The translations under genes were made by a program, and so were the position numbers. From Lachnospiraceae bacterium OF09-6 (GTDB lineage: Bacteria > Bacillota > Clostridia > Lachnospirales > Lachnospiraceae), in the NCBI GenBank assembly GCA_003435055.1, contig QUMM01000019.1:1-59851 (forward strand): a DNA stretch of 59,851 bases. The letters are read 5' to 3'. Shown here piece by piece: positions 19,127 through 28,550 of this stretch. The stretch's first letter is position 1. Every line of letters begins with the position of its first letter. The notes beneath the pieces were generated by a model, which saw only the letters and a list, made by a program, of their open reading frames with translations, was not told where the DNA came from and made no database searches.

Positions 19127-20191
19127 TTATGCCTCACCGCACATTAATTTTCGTCCTGTCACATAAATTGCTTCTGCCGCATCCAGTTTACAGTCTGGTT
19201 TGGTTGGAACATACCAGCAAAGATATCTTCCACTGGATCCCATTGTTTTAATATTTTCTTCGATCTGAGCAATGTATTCTTCATCCGTACAATTTGGATT
19301 TGGAGTATATACAGAAAGCTGTCCTAACTGCTCCCCATATTTGTCCAGAAGTTCTTTCTTGTTATTACAGTTGTCCTGACCTTCCCAGAAATCAAATCCA
19401 GCTTCAATGTAATATGGGATCAGCGTTCCCACACATCCGCAGCTATGATAATTTACATACAGCCCCATATCATGTGCGGCCTGATTCATTCTCTTGTAAT
19501 GAGGAAGCATAATCTCATGGAACATATTCGGTGACATGAATGTGCTTCTCTGTGTTCCCATATCATCATGGAATGTAATCAGATCAGCTCCATATACTTC
19601 TTTTGCGATTTTCATCAGCTCAATATGCATGTCTGTAAATTTTTCAAACAACGCATTCACTTCTTCATCCTCTTCGATCAGATACACCAGGCAATCCGCA
19701 AAACTGGTAAGATCTCCGAGACGTTCAAAACAGCCATTCACAATTGCGAAATTAGTTGGTCGATCTGGTTCCATCACTGGTGCATAAACTTCTTCATAAT
19801 TTTTCTTCCAGTCAATTGCCTGCAGATCCGGCCACACCAGTTCTTCTCTCCAGTTTGTGATATCACTGAGGCGTCTGGTACCAGGTTTTACCATAGCTGC
19901 ATTGGAACGTGGTTCATATTCCCATTCAATTCCAAACCAGTCAATTCCGCCATGACACCTTGCTTCTGCATCTGGCATACACATCGGCTGAATGTTATTG
20001 AATTCTGCTGATACATTCGGAACCCAGAGAGGTTTTTCTTTTCTTGCCATTCTCAGGAAATTTTCTTTTGGTGTAATTGGTGTATTGAATTTCCTGGCTG
20101 TTCTGCCAGGCATTCCATACATTTTCGGAACTGCTTTGTATTCCCCCATACTTTTAAGTTCCACTTCCGGCTGAAATGCATATTCTCCCAT
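19127..20191 (-). CDS. uroporphyrinogen decarboxylase family protein, copy 1
   Basis: A 354-residue protein and the first gene of the leftward row. An N-terminal extension of about 35 residues precedes ITPKENFLRMARKEKPLWVP. Family marks: LITFHDDMGTQRSTF and YVNYHSCGCVGTLIPYYIEA (H-x-C). AAGGAG precedes the ATG. Its promoter has a good -10 but no clear -35, and a long inverted motif just upstream, pointing to activator control, most simply by the neighbouring PucR-type protein. Confidence 0.82.
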   Translation of the reverse strand: MGEYAFQPEVELKSMGEYKAVPKMYGMPGRTARKFNTPITPKENFLRMARKEKPLWVPNVSAEFNNIQPMCMPDAEARCHGGIDWFGIEWEYEPRSNAAMVKPGTRRLSDITNWREELVWPDLQAIDWKKNYEEVYAPVMEPDRPTNFAIVNGCFERLGDLTSFADCLVYLIEEDEEVNALFEKFTDMHIELMKIAKEVYGADLITFHDDMGTQRSTFMSPNMFHEIMLPHYKRMNQAAHDMGLYVNYHSCGCVGTLIPYYIEAGFDFWEGQDNCNNKKELLDKYGEQLGQLSVYTPNPNCTDEEYIAQIEENIKTMGSSGRYLCWYVPTKPDCKLDAAEAIYVTGRKLMCGEA

Positions 20192-20225
20192 TTTGTCGAT
20201 CTCCTTCCACCTTTTAATTGCTTTT

Positions 20226-20321
20226 ATTATAGTTTGTATTGAACCGGCAAAAAACGGTGCCGTAATACAAATTTTGGTCTCTTCTTTTCTGTTTCAAGAA
20301 GACTTTTTGTATCACGACACC
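20226..20321 (-). promoter_or_regulatory. UroD-row promoter with a long inverted motif
   Basis: On the minus strand the -10 is TATAAT (20226-20231) with a poor -35 in a T run. Upstream, GGTGCCGTAATACAAA (20256-20271) and TTTGTATCACGACACC (20306-20321) are inverted copies of GGTGYCGTRATACAAA, with centres 50 bases apart. The near copy ends beside the -35 position, the usual place for an activator. Confidence 0.65.
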
Positions 20322-20340
20322 AAATTTTACTTTTATATTT

Positions 20341-21822
20341 CTAGTTTATTTTTAACAAATCCGCGTTTTTTCCGTACTTTTTCCTGTAAAAATCCAACAA
20401 TAAAATGGACTGTTTCATATAATCCCTGTCATAATTGTTATGCCAGTCATAATGCATCAGCTCCGATAGTTTATTTAACCTGTATACCAACGTATTTCGA
20501 TGTACAAATGCTGCTTTTGCTGTATTTACCAGTGAACATTCATTGTCAAAAAAACATCTGAGTAGCTGCAGCCATCCAGATCCCGTTGTCCGATCCAGTT
20601 CATCCAACATTTTGATATCTGAATTCATTGCACAATACAGACGAGGTACATCACTGTTTTCCAGCATATAGTACAAAGCATAATCATAAAAATAAAAATT
20701 ATGTTTTTTGGGATTCAGCAGTTTTCCGTATGTAATCGCAGCCTGTGCCTGTTCATAATATCGGATCAGCTGATCCAGTCCGCGCATTGGATTACTGAAA
20801 CCAATCGTATATCCAATATCTTTATGCAGAATCTGTTTTACACATTCTGTCAGTCCCTCCCTGTCCACAAAACGTAAATTAAAAATGCACATAACAGCAT
20901 CTTTCAACGTTGTAACATAAACATTTGCGGTATTGCGCCGGATCTGATTGCTGATCAATGATCGGCTTCCTACATCCTGGTATTCTTTGGCAACAGTAAT
21001 CAGACATACCTGAAATACATCTTCTGCTTTCCAGTCAAGATAATCCAACTGCACTTTCAAAAGGTTCGCAGACACCTCTTTTCCTTTTAGCAAATCATGG
21101 AATACATTTTTATTCAGATAGAGATTATCCTGATTCTGCAGCATGTACAATGATGGCGTAATAATTTTCAGAATATATTCCAGCACCTGTATATCCCCAT
21201 AATTAAACTCCCGTTCTTTTGCCAGAACGTTCAGTCTTCCACAATAATAATCCTGATAATAGATCGCAGTTGTCAGTGTATCATAATAGACATCCATCTG
21301 CTCTTTTCTTAAAAGCTGTACACTGTTCTTTCGATACATATCTACCACTGGATACGATCTTCTCATTTTCTTTATAAAATTCAATGAACTATATTTGTTC
21401 TTTGCCACATAGCTCCACTCTGAATCCACTTCATCATCTGCATACTGGCTGCACATGGCAAGACATCGGTTATTACCATCCAGTAAAATTACCGGATTTC
21501 CCACAAAAAACCAACATTCATCTAATAATTTTTGAAAGTCCATTTCAAAAATAGCCTGCTGCACCATCTCTGTCCAGTCATTATAAAATTCAAAGATTCC
21601 CTGTACGATATTGAAGACATAGTTGTATTCAATATCATGCAACCGGATATAATCCTCGCCATATTGTATATACACATAGTTTCCTTTCTCATATACGTGC
21701 ACACAATTAGGCGCCATGACATTTCTTGCCCCTCGGAGTTCCATTGGAGCGTCACTTTTAATATTTACTTCCGGTTCCAGTGCATGCAATCTGTTTGCAA
21801 TCATCCACATACTCAGCCGCAT
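20341..21822 (-). CDS. PucR-type helix-turn-helix transcriptional regulator
   Basis: A 493-residue cytoplasmic regulator. The C-terminal end is a PucR/CdaR helix-turn-helix: LVNTAKAAFVHRNTLVYRLNKL. A GGDEF-like degenerate middle (about 270-400, TIGFSNPMRGLDQLIRYY and YEQAQAAITYG) and a sensory N-terminal part (about 100-250) precede it. It stands between the leftward UroD/MFS row and the rightward UroD4/MFS2 pair, so it most likely controls both. Its ribosome site (GAGGAAAAA) is ordinary. Confidence 0.85.
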   Translation of the reverse strand: MRLSMWMIANRLHALEPEVNIKSDAPMELRGARNVMAPNCVHVYEKGNYVYIQYGEDYIRLHDIEYNYVFNIVQGIFEFYNDWTEMVQQAIFEMDFQKLLDECWFFVGNPVILLDGNNRCLAMCSQYADDEVDSEWSYVAKNKYSSLNFIKKMRRSYPVVDMYRKNSVQLLRKEQMDVYYDTLTTAIYYQDYYCGRLNVLAKEREFNYGDIQVLEYILKIITPSLYMLQNQDNLYLNKNVFHDLLKGKEVSANLLKVQLDYLDWKAEDVFQVCLITVAKEYQDVGSRSLISNQIRRNTANVYVTTLKDAVMCIFNLRFVDREGLTECVKQILHKDIGYTIGFSNPMRGLDQLIRYYEQAQAAITYGKLLNPKKHNFYFYDYALYYMLENSDVPRLYCAMNSDIKMLDELDRTTGSGWLQLLRCFFDNECSLVNTAKAAFVHRNTLVYRLNKLSELMHYDWHNNYDRDYMKQSILLLDFYRKKYGKNADLLKIN

Positions 21823-22077
21823 ATCTTATTTTTCCTCGCTGTTTTTGTCTAAAATACCCAATTCTGTTTTTGTTCTTTTCTGTTTTCTGGTTGTTTTACA
21901 CAGTAACACATCTTTCTTTATTTCGCAACCCGTTTCTGTATCAGGAATACCAACTTTTATTTTTATTATCTGATCTTCTGGTTCTGTTTTCATATTCTGG
22001 GTACATTTCTTTTTTCCTCCTCGTTTTTTATAATGAAATCAACATCAATGAATCGAATAGTAAAGGAGATGAATGTC

Positions 22078-23098
22078 ATGAAAAAATCTGATATTACTGT
22101 CTGTGCAGTAAAACCTGTTGCTCCTCCAGATCTTGGCCTGGACCTTCCAATCAGTGAACGGGAAAATTTTTTAAAAATTTTGAATCATGAAAAGCCGATG
22201 TGGATGGGAAACCAGTACGCACTACACAGTGGGGGATGTGCAAAGCCAATCAGGATATGCCGCGCAGCATGAATTCTGCAACAGATGACTGGTTTGGATG
22301 CCAGTATATTTTCTCAGAAAAATATGGTACCCCAACGCCTCACGGCATCATGTTTGACGATATCACAGAATGGGAGGATTATGTCAAATGGCCGGATATG
22401 GATGCCTATATATGGGAAGCTTCTAAGAACTTCAAACAGAATCCTGACAAAGTACTTGCTACTCCTTATGGAAATGGTATCTTTGAACGTATGCATATGT
22501 TCATGGGTTTTGAAAATTCTCTGGTTGCTCTGGTAACAGAACCGGAAGCATGCAAGGATTTTTTTAACCATATGGCCGATTATAAAATTGAGATTTTCAA
22601 TCGCATGGCTGACATTTACGATTATGATTATGTGATCTATAACGATGACTGGGCACTGCCAAAGACACCTTTTTCTCTGTTGATACCATGAAAGAACTTC
22701 TTCTTGAGCCAACCAGAAGAATCTTTGAAGCAATTCACAAACGTGGCGTAAAGGTAGAATTCCATAACTGTGGACATATTGACCGTTTTATTCCTTATAT
22801 CATAGAAGAACTACAGCCAGATATGATGGAAATTCAGGTGTTAAATGATATCAAACACATCATGTCCACATACGGAGACCGTGTAACAGTAGAATATGCT
22901 CCTGATCCATTTTTCATTAACGATCCGGACATCACCCGAGACCAGTTAAAAGCTTATGCCCGGGAAATTGTTGATCAATACGGGGCTCATGTAGTAAAAG
23001 GATCCGGAGTCATTTTGAACATCAATGCAAACGATCCGGACGTATACAAAACATTCGAATCAGAAGCTATTGAATACTCTATGAAAATGTATCGCTGA
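22078..23098 (+). CDS. uroporphyrinogen decarboxylase family protein, copy 4 (two frameshifts)
   Basis: Three overlapping pieces join to one 340-residue UroD-family protein when one G is added to the G run at 22231-22235 and one T to the T run at 22670-22674. Marks: ISERENFLKILNHEKPMWMG, DDWFGCQYIFSEKYG, YVIYNDDWALPKTP, VEFHNCGHIDRFIPYIIEE (H-x-C). I start at the ATG nine bases after AGGAG. It is divergent from pucR and followed by a terminator and a second MFS gene. If the breaks are real it is a pseudogene, but both lie in homopolymers. Confidence 0.78.
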
Positions 23099-23111
23099 CA
23101 CCTCTTATTTT

Positions 23112-23147
23112 ACCAGCTATGTCACTCTGGCATAGCTGGTTTTTTTC
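23112..23147 (+). terminator. terminator after UroD copy 4
   Basis: A 10-base perfect stem ACCAGCTATG / CATAGCTGGT with a 9-base loop and seven T. Confidence 0.9.
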
Positions 23148-23283
23148 GTCAAATCAGACGAAACTTTCCAGGTACCTGCAATCTTTTTTCTCACTTTTTG
23201 GATTTTTCACATATAGGACTTCTTCATAAAAAGTTTTATACTGCAAACATAATACATCAGATAAAAACAGGGGGGTTTTTATT

Positions 23284-24567
23284 ATGAAGGCAAACAAAAA
23301 ATTTCATTATTGCTGGGTTATCCTGGCAGGCTGCTGCATTATGATGTCCATCGGATTTGGAATGTGTCTGAACTCCGTAGGCGTTTATCTTCCTTTTGTT
23401 GCAGACTCTCTGGGCGTCACCCGTGGCCAGGTTTCTTATTACATGACCATCCAGGGCTTTGGCATGATTATCGGTATGTATCTTGCCGGACGAATGATTC
23501 CAAAAATGAACATCAAAGTTCTGCTCAGTATTGCTACTATTGTTATGGCCGTCTGTTTTCTTCTTTTGTCCGGCGGCAAATCTCTGAGCAGATGGTATGT
23601 GGTGGCAATTCCACTTGGTATCTCTATTGCATTTATTGCACCATTACCAATCTCTATTTTAATCAGTAACTGGTTCGAAAAGAAACGTGGTCTTGCTTCC
23701 GGTATCGCCTTTGCATTTTCCGGTATCACAGGTGCTATTCTCTCTCCTATAGCTACCAGAATTATTACCACATATGGCTGGCAGACTTCTTATCGTGTCT
23801 ATGCCATCCTGGCACTGGTTTTTATGCTGCCAACTGCTATCTTTATCCTGGAAACTACACCAGAGAAAAAGGGACTGCTTCCTTATGGTATCACAGTCTC
23901 AGAACAGCATAAACAGTCTCATCAAAAAGTAATTGCCGCCAATTATGGCACCTCTATGAAAGACGCTAAAAAAATGCCAATTTTTTATACTACTATTCTG
24001 ACTGCCGGATTCCTGTCCATCGCAGGAGGCTTCAGTCAGCAGTTTCCAAGCCATGCCGTCAGTATGGGACTTAACGCTGCCGTAGGCTCCACACTGGTAA
24101 GTATCTGCATGGTCATGCAGTTAATTGCCAATGTACCACTTGGAATTTTATGTGACAAGATCGGAGTACGCCTCTCTGCTACTTTATATAGCACGATCGG
24201 CGGTCTGGGTGCTTTTCTTCTTGCAACCTGTGGTCATAGTTCTCTGATGTATGTTGGTTGCGCCATGTATGGCATTGGCATTTGCCAGACCATGGTTATT
24301 TCCCCACAGGTAGCACGGGAAATTTTTGGAAAAAAGGACTTCAGTCAGATTAACTCTATCGTTATGATTGCCTTTGCTCTGACCGGTGCGTTTTCCCATA
24401 CTATTTATGCCGGACTGGCAGATATGCGCGGTTCCTATGTACTGTCTCTAACTCTTGCCGGAATCTTTTATGTCATTGCTATCGGCATGGTGAATACTTC
24501 CTGCCTGGGTGGCAAAACTCTTATGGAAACAAATAAAAAAATGGAAGGTCAGACTCTTCCTGAGTAA
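23284..24567 (+). CDS. MFS transporter
   Basis: A 427-residue permease with about twelve membrane segments. N-terminal YCWVILAGCCIMMSIGFG and the central loop rich in Lys/Gln are typical of the oxalate/formate-antiporter-like MFS group (monocarboxylate type). A G-rich ribosome site (GGGGGG) is eight bases before the ATG. It is separated from UroD4 by a strong terminator, so it has its own promoter, which I could not place with confidence. It probably serves the same substrate family as the other genes of the island. Confidence 0.83.
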   Translation: MKANKKFHYCWVILAGCCIMMSIGFGMCLNSVGVYLPFVADSLGVTRGQVSYYMTIQGFGMIIGMYLAGRMIPKMNIKVLLSIATIVMAVCFLLLSGGKSLSRWYVVAIPLGISIAFIAPLPISILISNWFEKKRGLASGIAFAFSGITGAILSPIATRIITTYGWQTSYRVYAILALVFMLPTAIFILETTPEKKGLLPYGITVSEQHKQSHQKVIAANYGTSMKDAKKMPIFYTTILTAGFLSIAGGFSQQFPSHAVSMGLNAAVGSTLVSICMVMQLIANVPLGILCDKIGVRLSATLYSTIGGLGAFLLATCGHSSLMYVGCAMYGIGICQTMVISPQVAREIFGKKDFSQINSIVMIAFALTGAFSHTIYAGLADMRGSYVLSLTLAGIFYVIAIGMVNTSCLGGKTLMETNKKMEGQTLPE

Positions 24568-24592
24568 CCTCCCATCTGTATTCTTTTCCTTT

Positions 24593-25069
24593 TCAGGAAC
24601 TGCGGGCTGCTTTCTTCTTTTCCCGCAGTTCCCGGAAAAACTGGCTCATCATCTGACTACATTCTTCTTCCAAAACACCTCTTGTCACCTGCACCTTATG
24701 ATTAAATCCGTCCATTTCCAGAATATTCAATACGGATCCGGCGCATCCAGCCTTAGGATTCATACATCCAATGACTGCTTCCGTCAGTCTGGCCTGCATC
24801 ATGGCGCCGGCACACATCTGACATGGTTCCAGAGTCACATACATGGTGCATTCTTCCAGTCTCCAGTCGCCCAGCTTTTTTGCTGCCTTGCGAATAGCGA
24901 TCAGTTCTGCATGGGAGAGCGTGTTCCTGTCTGTGTTTCTCCGGTTGTACCCTCTTGCAATGATTTTTCTTTCATGCACAATGACGCAGCCGATTGGCAC
25001 TTCCTCCAGCAGGTATGCTTTCTTTGCCTGCCGGATGGCCTCTTTCATGAATTTTTCCTGTTCTGTCAT
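24593..25069 (-). CDS. tadA: tRNA adenosine(34) deaminase
   Basis: A 158-residue zinc deaminase making inosine at the wobble base of tRNA-Arg. Active-site text: LSHAELIAI (H-A-E) and TLEPCQMCAGAMM (P-C-x-x-C), with CVIVHERKIIARGYN near the start. Its ATG overlaps the pepT stop (ATGA). An 11-base perfect inverted repeat (24596-24632) lies in its last codons but has no T run. This tadA is unrelated to the Tad pilus ATPase of the same name. Confidence 0.95.
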   Translation of the reverse strand: MTEQEKFMKEAIRQAKKAYLLEEVPIGCVIVHERKIIARGYNRRNTDRNTLSHAELIAIRKAAKKLGDWRLEECTMYVTLEPCQMCAGAMMQARLTEAVIGCMNPKAGCAGSVLNILEMDGFNHKVQVTRGVLEEECSQMMSQFFRELREKKKAARSS

Positions 25070-26291
25070 ACTGCCTTTTCTCCGAACGCCTTAACGATAC
25101 CTTTCAGATTTTCCACCACTGCATCCATACCTTCCGTGGTAATGTGCTCGAATGGGCCATGGAAAGCATATCCACCGGTTCCCAGATTCGGGCATGGCAG
25201 TCCCATGAAAGAGAGTCTGGCTCCGTCTGTGCCGCCACGGATGGCGATTATCTCTGGCTGAAGACCTGATGTCTGCACTGCTTCTTTGGCGTAGTCAATC
25301 AGAAACATACATTCTTCAATCTTTTCTCTCATATTGCGATACTGTTCTTTCACTGTCAGCACTACCGTACCTGCCCATATTTTTCATTCAGCAGATCTGC
25401 GATGTGCTGCATCTGTTCCTTACGAATCTCAAAATGTGCAGCGTCATGATCACGAATAATGTAGGATAACGTCGCATTCGACACATCCCCACTCATATCC
25501 GTCAGATGAAAAAAGCCTTCATATCCTTTCGTACCTCTTGGAGTTTCTCCTGCCGGAAGCATCTGGTTGAACTCCATGGCCACCAGGGCTGCATTGATCA
25601 TGGTGTCCTTGCTGTCACCAGGATGTACGGAAAGTCCGGTCACTTTTACTGTTGCACCTGCTGCATTGAAGTTTTCGAATTCAATCTCGTTCTCTGCTCC
25701 ACCGTCTACCGTATAAGCATATTTTGCTCCGAATCCTTCGACATCAAAATGATCTGCCCCCTCTCCGATCTCTTCATCCGGTGTAAAGGCAATACAGATT
25801 TTTCCATGGGCTATATCTTCTTTGATAATCTGTTCTGCCATAGTCATGATCTCCGCAATGCCAGCCTTATCATCTGCACCCAGAAGCGTTGTTCCATCTG
25901 TGGTAATCAGGGTTCTGCCCTTTAATTTTTCCAGATCTGGAAATGCTTTCGGACTTAACACACGTCCACTGTCTCCCAGCCTGATATCTGAACCGTCATA
26001 GTCTCCTATAATCTGTGGTTTTACCCCTTCTCCGCTGAAATCTGGAGCAGTATCCATATGTGCAATGAACCCCAGTGCCGGGATATGTTCCATACCTGGT
26101 GTAGCCGGGATCTCACCATATACATAACAGTTTTTTGTGATTCTGACATTTTTTACACCGATTTCTTTTAATTCCTCTGTCAGCACATTGCCAAGGTCAA
26201 ATTCCCTTGCAGCTGAGGGAGTTGCCCCACCTTCTTCCTCGCTGGTGGTATAGATCTTTACATAATTCAAAAGTCTTTCATATGCTCTCAT
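25066..26291 (-). CDS. pepT: peptidase T, tripeptide aminopeptidase (frameshifted near 25375)
   Basis: An M20-family zinc exopeptidase. Metal and catalytic text: GFIAHMDTAPDFSG, LLGADDKAGIAEIM, FTPDEEIGEGADHFD, SVHPGDSKD, and IAIRGGTDGARLSF in the downstream piece. The break is after NEKYG; one G missing from a G run near 25375 restores AGTVVLTVKEQYRN and a 408-residue protein. The second ATG, eight bases after AGGAG, is the better start. It is coupled to tadA and follows cobO. Confidence 0.92.
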
Positions 26292-26323
26292 GTTCATTTC
26301 TCCTTGTTTTTCCTAATATGCCC

Positions 26324-26859
26324 CTACCGTTCGATTCCCGGTCTGGCCGGAATCCCTTTTTCAAAAGGATGCTTTCTCATACAGATCTCTGATATATAGT
26401 CTGCCCGTTTCACCAATTCTTCAGACGGTCCCTGACCCGTCAGAATCACTTCCAGCTTTTCTGGTTTGTGATCCAGGAAGTCCAGCAATAAGGCTTCATC
26501 CAGAAGGCCTGCTTTGATCGTATAGATACATTCATCCAGAAACAACACATCATAATGGCCCTCTGCCGCTTCTTTTGTCACTTTCTTCAACTGCTCACCA
26601 TAGAAAATCCGCCGCTCTGCTTTCTCCTCCTCTGTCATCTGGAAACTGAATTTTTCCTGATCCAGGCCACTGATCCAGGTAATGTTTTCCACCGCCTCCA
26701 GAATTTTACGCTCACTGGTCTTGTTATTCTTCATGACTGATAAATCAGAACCTTATATCCATATCCGGCCGCTCTGGCGCATAACCCCATTCCCGTTGTT
26801 GTTTTTCCTTTTCCATTTCCACAGTAAATATGAACCAAACCTGTTGTCATTTTTCCCAT
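26324..26859 (-). CDS. cobO: cob(I)yrinic acid a,c-diamide adenosyltransferase (frameshifted near 26735)
   Basis: Adenosylates the cobalt of corrinoids. The N-terminal piece, found by reading past the later ATG, has the P-loop YCGNGKGKTTTGMGL; the rest has VLFLDECIYTIKAGLL, VILTGQGPSEELVKRADY, and the family ending KGIPARPGIE. One T missing near 26735 separates LIYQF from MKNNKTSER. Joined length is 178 residues, normal for the CobO/BtuR type. Start at 26859 after AGGAGG, with a second in-frame ATG three codons on. Confidence 0.9.
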
Positions 26860-26949
26860 CACCAGTTTTCCTCCTGCTTTTCTAACTTCCCACAGTATAA
26901 CACACTTTTACCCCAAAATGGAAGTTCACTGGATCAACTGCGAAACTGG

Positions 26950-26978
26950 TTTACAAACATTTTTCTTTCGTGTAAGAT
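26950..26978 (+). promoter_or_regulatory. promoter of the serine hydrolase gene
   Basis: TTTACA (26950-26955), a 17-base spacer and TAAGAT (26973-26978). Confidence 0.5.
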
Positions 26979-27038
26979 AGGATTACAGTGTCAAAAAGAG
27001 TACAAAACACACAATATTTTCGAAAGGATGAGCTGAAC

Positions 27039-28214
27039 ATGATAAAGAAAAGCATGGTTTCCCTGCTTTTAACTGGAATATTGACCACTACAGCCATTTG
27101 GAGCTGTCCCATAGCTGCAATTGCCAGTGATTCTGTCTCCTGGCCGGAACTTACCGTCCAGACAGAACAGATTTCTGAGACGGAAGCTGACACAGAAGCT
27201 TTTTCTGTCGATGTTCCAAATCAATTGCCATCTGACTGGCACGCTCTGTCGGAAGAAGAACTGAATCGGTTGTTCGGTGATCTGCCACGCTATCTGGATC
27301 TTGGTTCTTTTACATTAAATCGATTAAATAATATTCCCATACCACAGATCACCTCAGATGGCATGGTGATCCGTGACCGCTGTGGACGTGCCTGGCGCAT
27401 CCGCATGAACTGGCAAGAACTTCAGAAACGTATCACCTCAATGCTCTCTGATTATCAGGGGGACTGGAGTGTCTACTTAAAAGATCTGAAAAATGGCAAT
27501 ACCATGGAGATCAATGAACACGCCATGCAGTCTGCCAGCCTGATTAAGCTCTATATTGCAGGCGCTACACTGGAACTGATCGAGAACGGAGACCTGACTG
27601 AAACAGATACGATTACCCACGCACTACATGAGATGATCACGGTCAGCGATAATGAATCATCCAATGTTCTGGTACGCAGCTTTTGCGATGAATCCGGTGA
27701 TTTTCAGACAGGTCTGGCAAAAGTGAATGACTTTATTCAAAGAATGGGATTTACCAATACCATTCAGGTAAACGGCATTGCTGATCCAAGTCTGTGGGTA
27801 TCGGATGGGCGTATTAATGAGACCTCTGCCGCCGACTGTGGAAGGCTTCTGGAAATGATCTATGACCGGGAACTTGTTTCTCATTATGCTTCTTATCGGT
27901 TCGAGAACCTTCTGAATAATCAGGAGGTAAACTATAAGATTCCTGCCGGTCTTCCAGAAGGAACACCGATTTCTCACAAGACCGGTGAAGTAGATGATAC
28001 GGAAAATGATACCGCAATTATTTATACGCCATACGGGGATTATATCTTCTGTATCCTGTCTACCAATCTGACAGATACCGGATCTGCAGTGGATCATATT
28101 CGCGAGATCACTGCAATGGTCTATGACTGGTTCACCAGACCTGTCATAGAAGTAGACAGTGAGACGTTACTGCCACTGGATACTGCTTCTTCCGAATCTG
28201 GAGAAACCAGTTAA
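27039..28214 (+). CDS. secreted class-A beta-lactamase-like serine hydrolase
   Basis: About 391 residues. A signal peptide (MIKKSMVSLLLTGILTTTA, Ala-rich cleavage region near residue 30) and a linker of about 100 residues precede the penicilloyl-serine fold. Motifs: SASLIKLY (S-x-x-K), VSDNESSN (S-D-N) and SHKTGEVDD (K-T-G). At the omega loop, where class A enzymes have E-P-x-L-N, the sequence reads ADPSLW, so the deacylating glutamate and its asparagine partner are missing. It is therefore probably a wall-active or penicillin-binding-like enzyme, not a resistance enzyme. It has its own promoter. Confidence 0.8.
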   Translation: MIKKSMVSLLLTGILTTTAIWSCPIAAIASDSVSWPELTVQTEQISETEADTEAFSVDVPNQLPSDWHALSEEELNRLFGDLPRYLDLGSFTLNRLNNIPIPQITSDGMVIRDRCGRAWRIRMNWQELQKRITSMLSDYQGDWSVYLKDLKNGNTMEINEHAMQSASLIKLYIAGATLELIENGDLTETDTITHALHEMITVSDNESSNVLVRSFCDESGDFQTGLAKVNDFIQRMGFTNTIQVNGIADPSLWVSDGRINETSAADCGRLLEMIYDRELVSHYASYRFENLLNNQEVNYKIPAGLPEGTPISHKTGEVDDTENDTAIIYTPYGDYIFCILSTNLTDTGSAVDHIREITAMVYDWFTRPVIEVDSETLLPLDTASSESGETS

Positions 28215-28244
28215 ATCATTCTCGCAGACAGAAAGGAATAGCCT

Positions 28245-28508
28245 ATGCGCATTTGGGGAAAAATATGGAAAGACAATCATCTTCTGAAAGACACAACAAT
28301 TGAAGATCATTCCAACGATACCAGAACTCACAAGATCTTTCACGCACTGGATGATATCTGTCTGGAATTTGATCTTGGCAAACCGATCTGGCTGGATTCC
28401 AATATCCGTGAATTCCAGAAACACAGTTCTACAAAATTTCGTCAGGATAATTTTATTGAGGAAATTGATTTTGATTTCCTGGAACTTCATGTCATTGAAG
28501 AAGATTAA
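28245..28508 (+). CDS. small acidic protein of unknown function
   Basis: 87 residues, no signal or membrane segment, many Asp/Glu/His. GAAAGGAA precedes the ATG. It follows the serine hydrolase by 30 bases and precedes a terminator, so it is the second gene of that unit. I do not recognise the family. Confidence 0.65.
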   Translation: MRIWGKIWKDNHLLKDTTIEDHSNDTRTHKIFHALDDICLEFDLGKPIWLDSNIREFQKHSSTKFRQDNFIEEIDFDFLELHVIEED

Positions 28509-28512
28509 TCAA

Positions 28513-28550
28513 AAAAGAAATCTGGCTCTACGGAACCAGATTTCTTTTTT
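28513..28550. terminator. bidirectional terminator overlapping a stop codon
   Basis: AAAGAAATCTGG / CCAGATTTCTTT with TTTTT on the right and A-rich text on the left. It ends the small-protein gene (+), and its left arm also ends the leftward dehydrogenase gene, whose last codons and stop (28528-28530) lie inside the hairpin. Confidence 0.85.

Noticed and set aside
15793..23098. UroD-family genes as heme biosynthesis
   Set aside because: Four divergent copies with H-x-C zinc motifs next to MFS pumps and a PucR regulator, and no other heme genes. They fit the MtaA/CmuA branch better.
24596..24632. Terminator in the end of tRNA deaminase gene
   Set aside because: The 11-base inverted repeat is perfect, but neither strand has a T run after it and it lies wholly within codons.
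26324..26859. cobO as the corrinoid partner of the UroD island
   Set aside because: It lies in a separate unit with pepT and tadA, which are ordinary housekeeping genes. Its nearness is probably chance.
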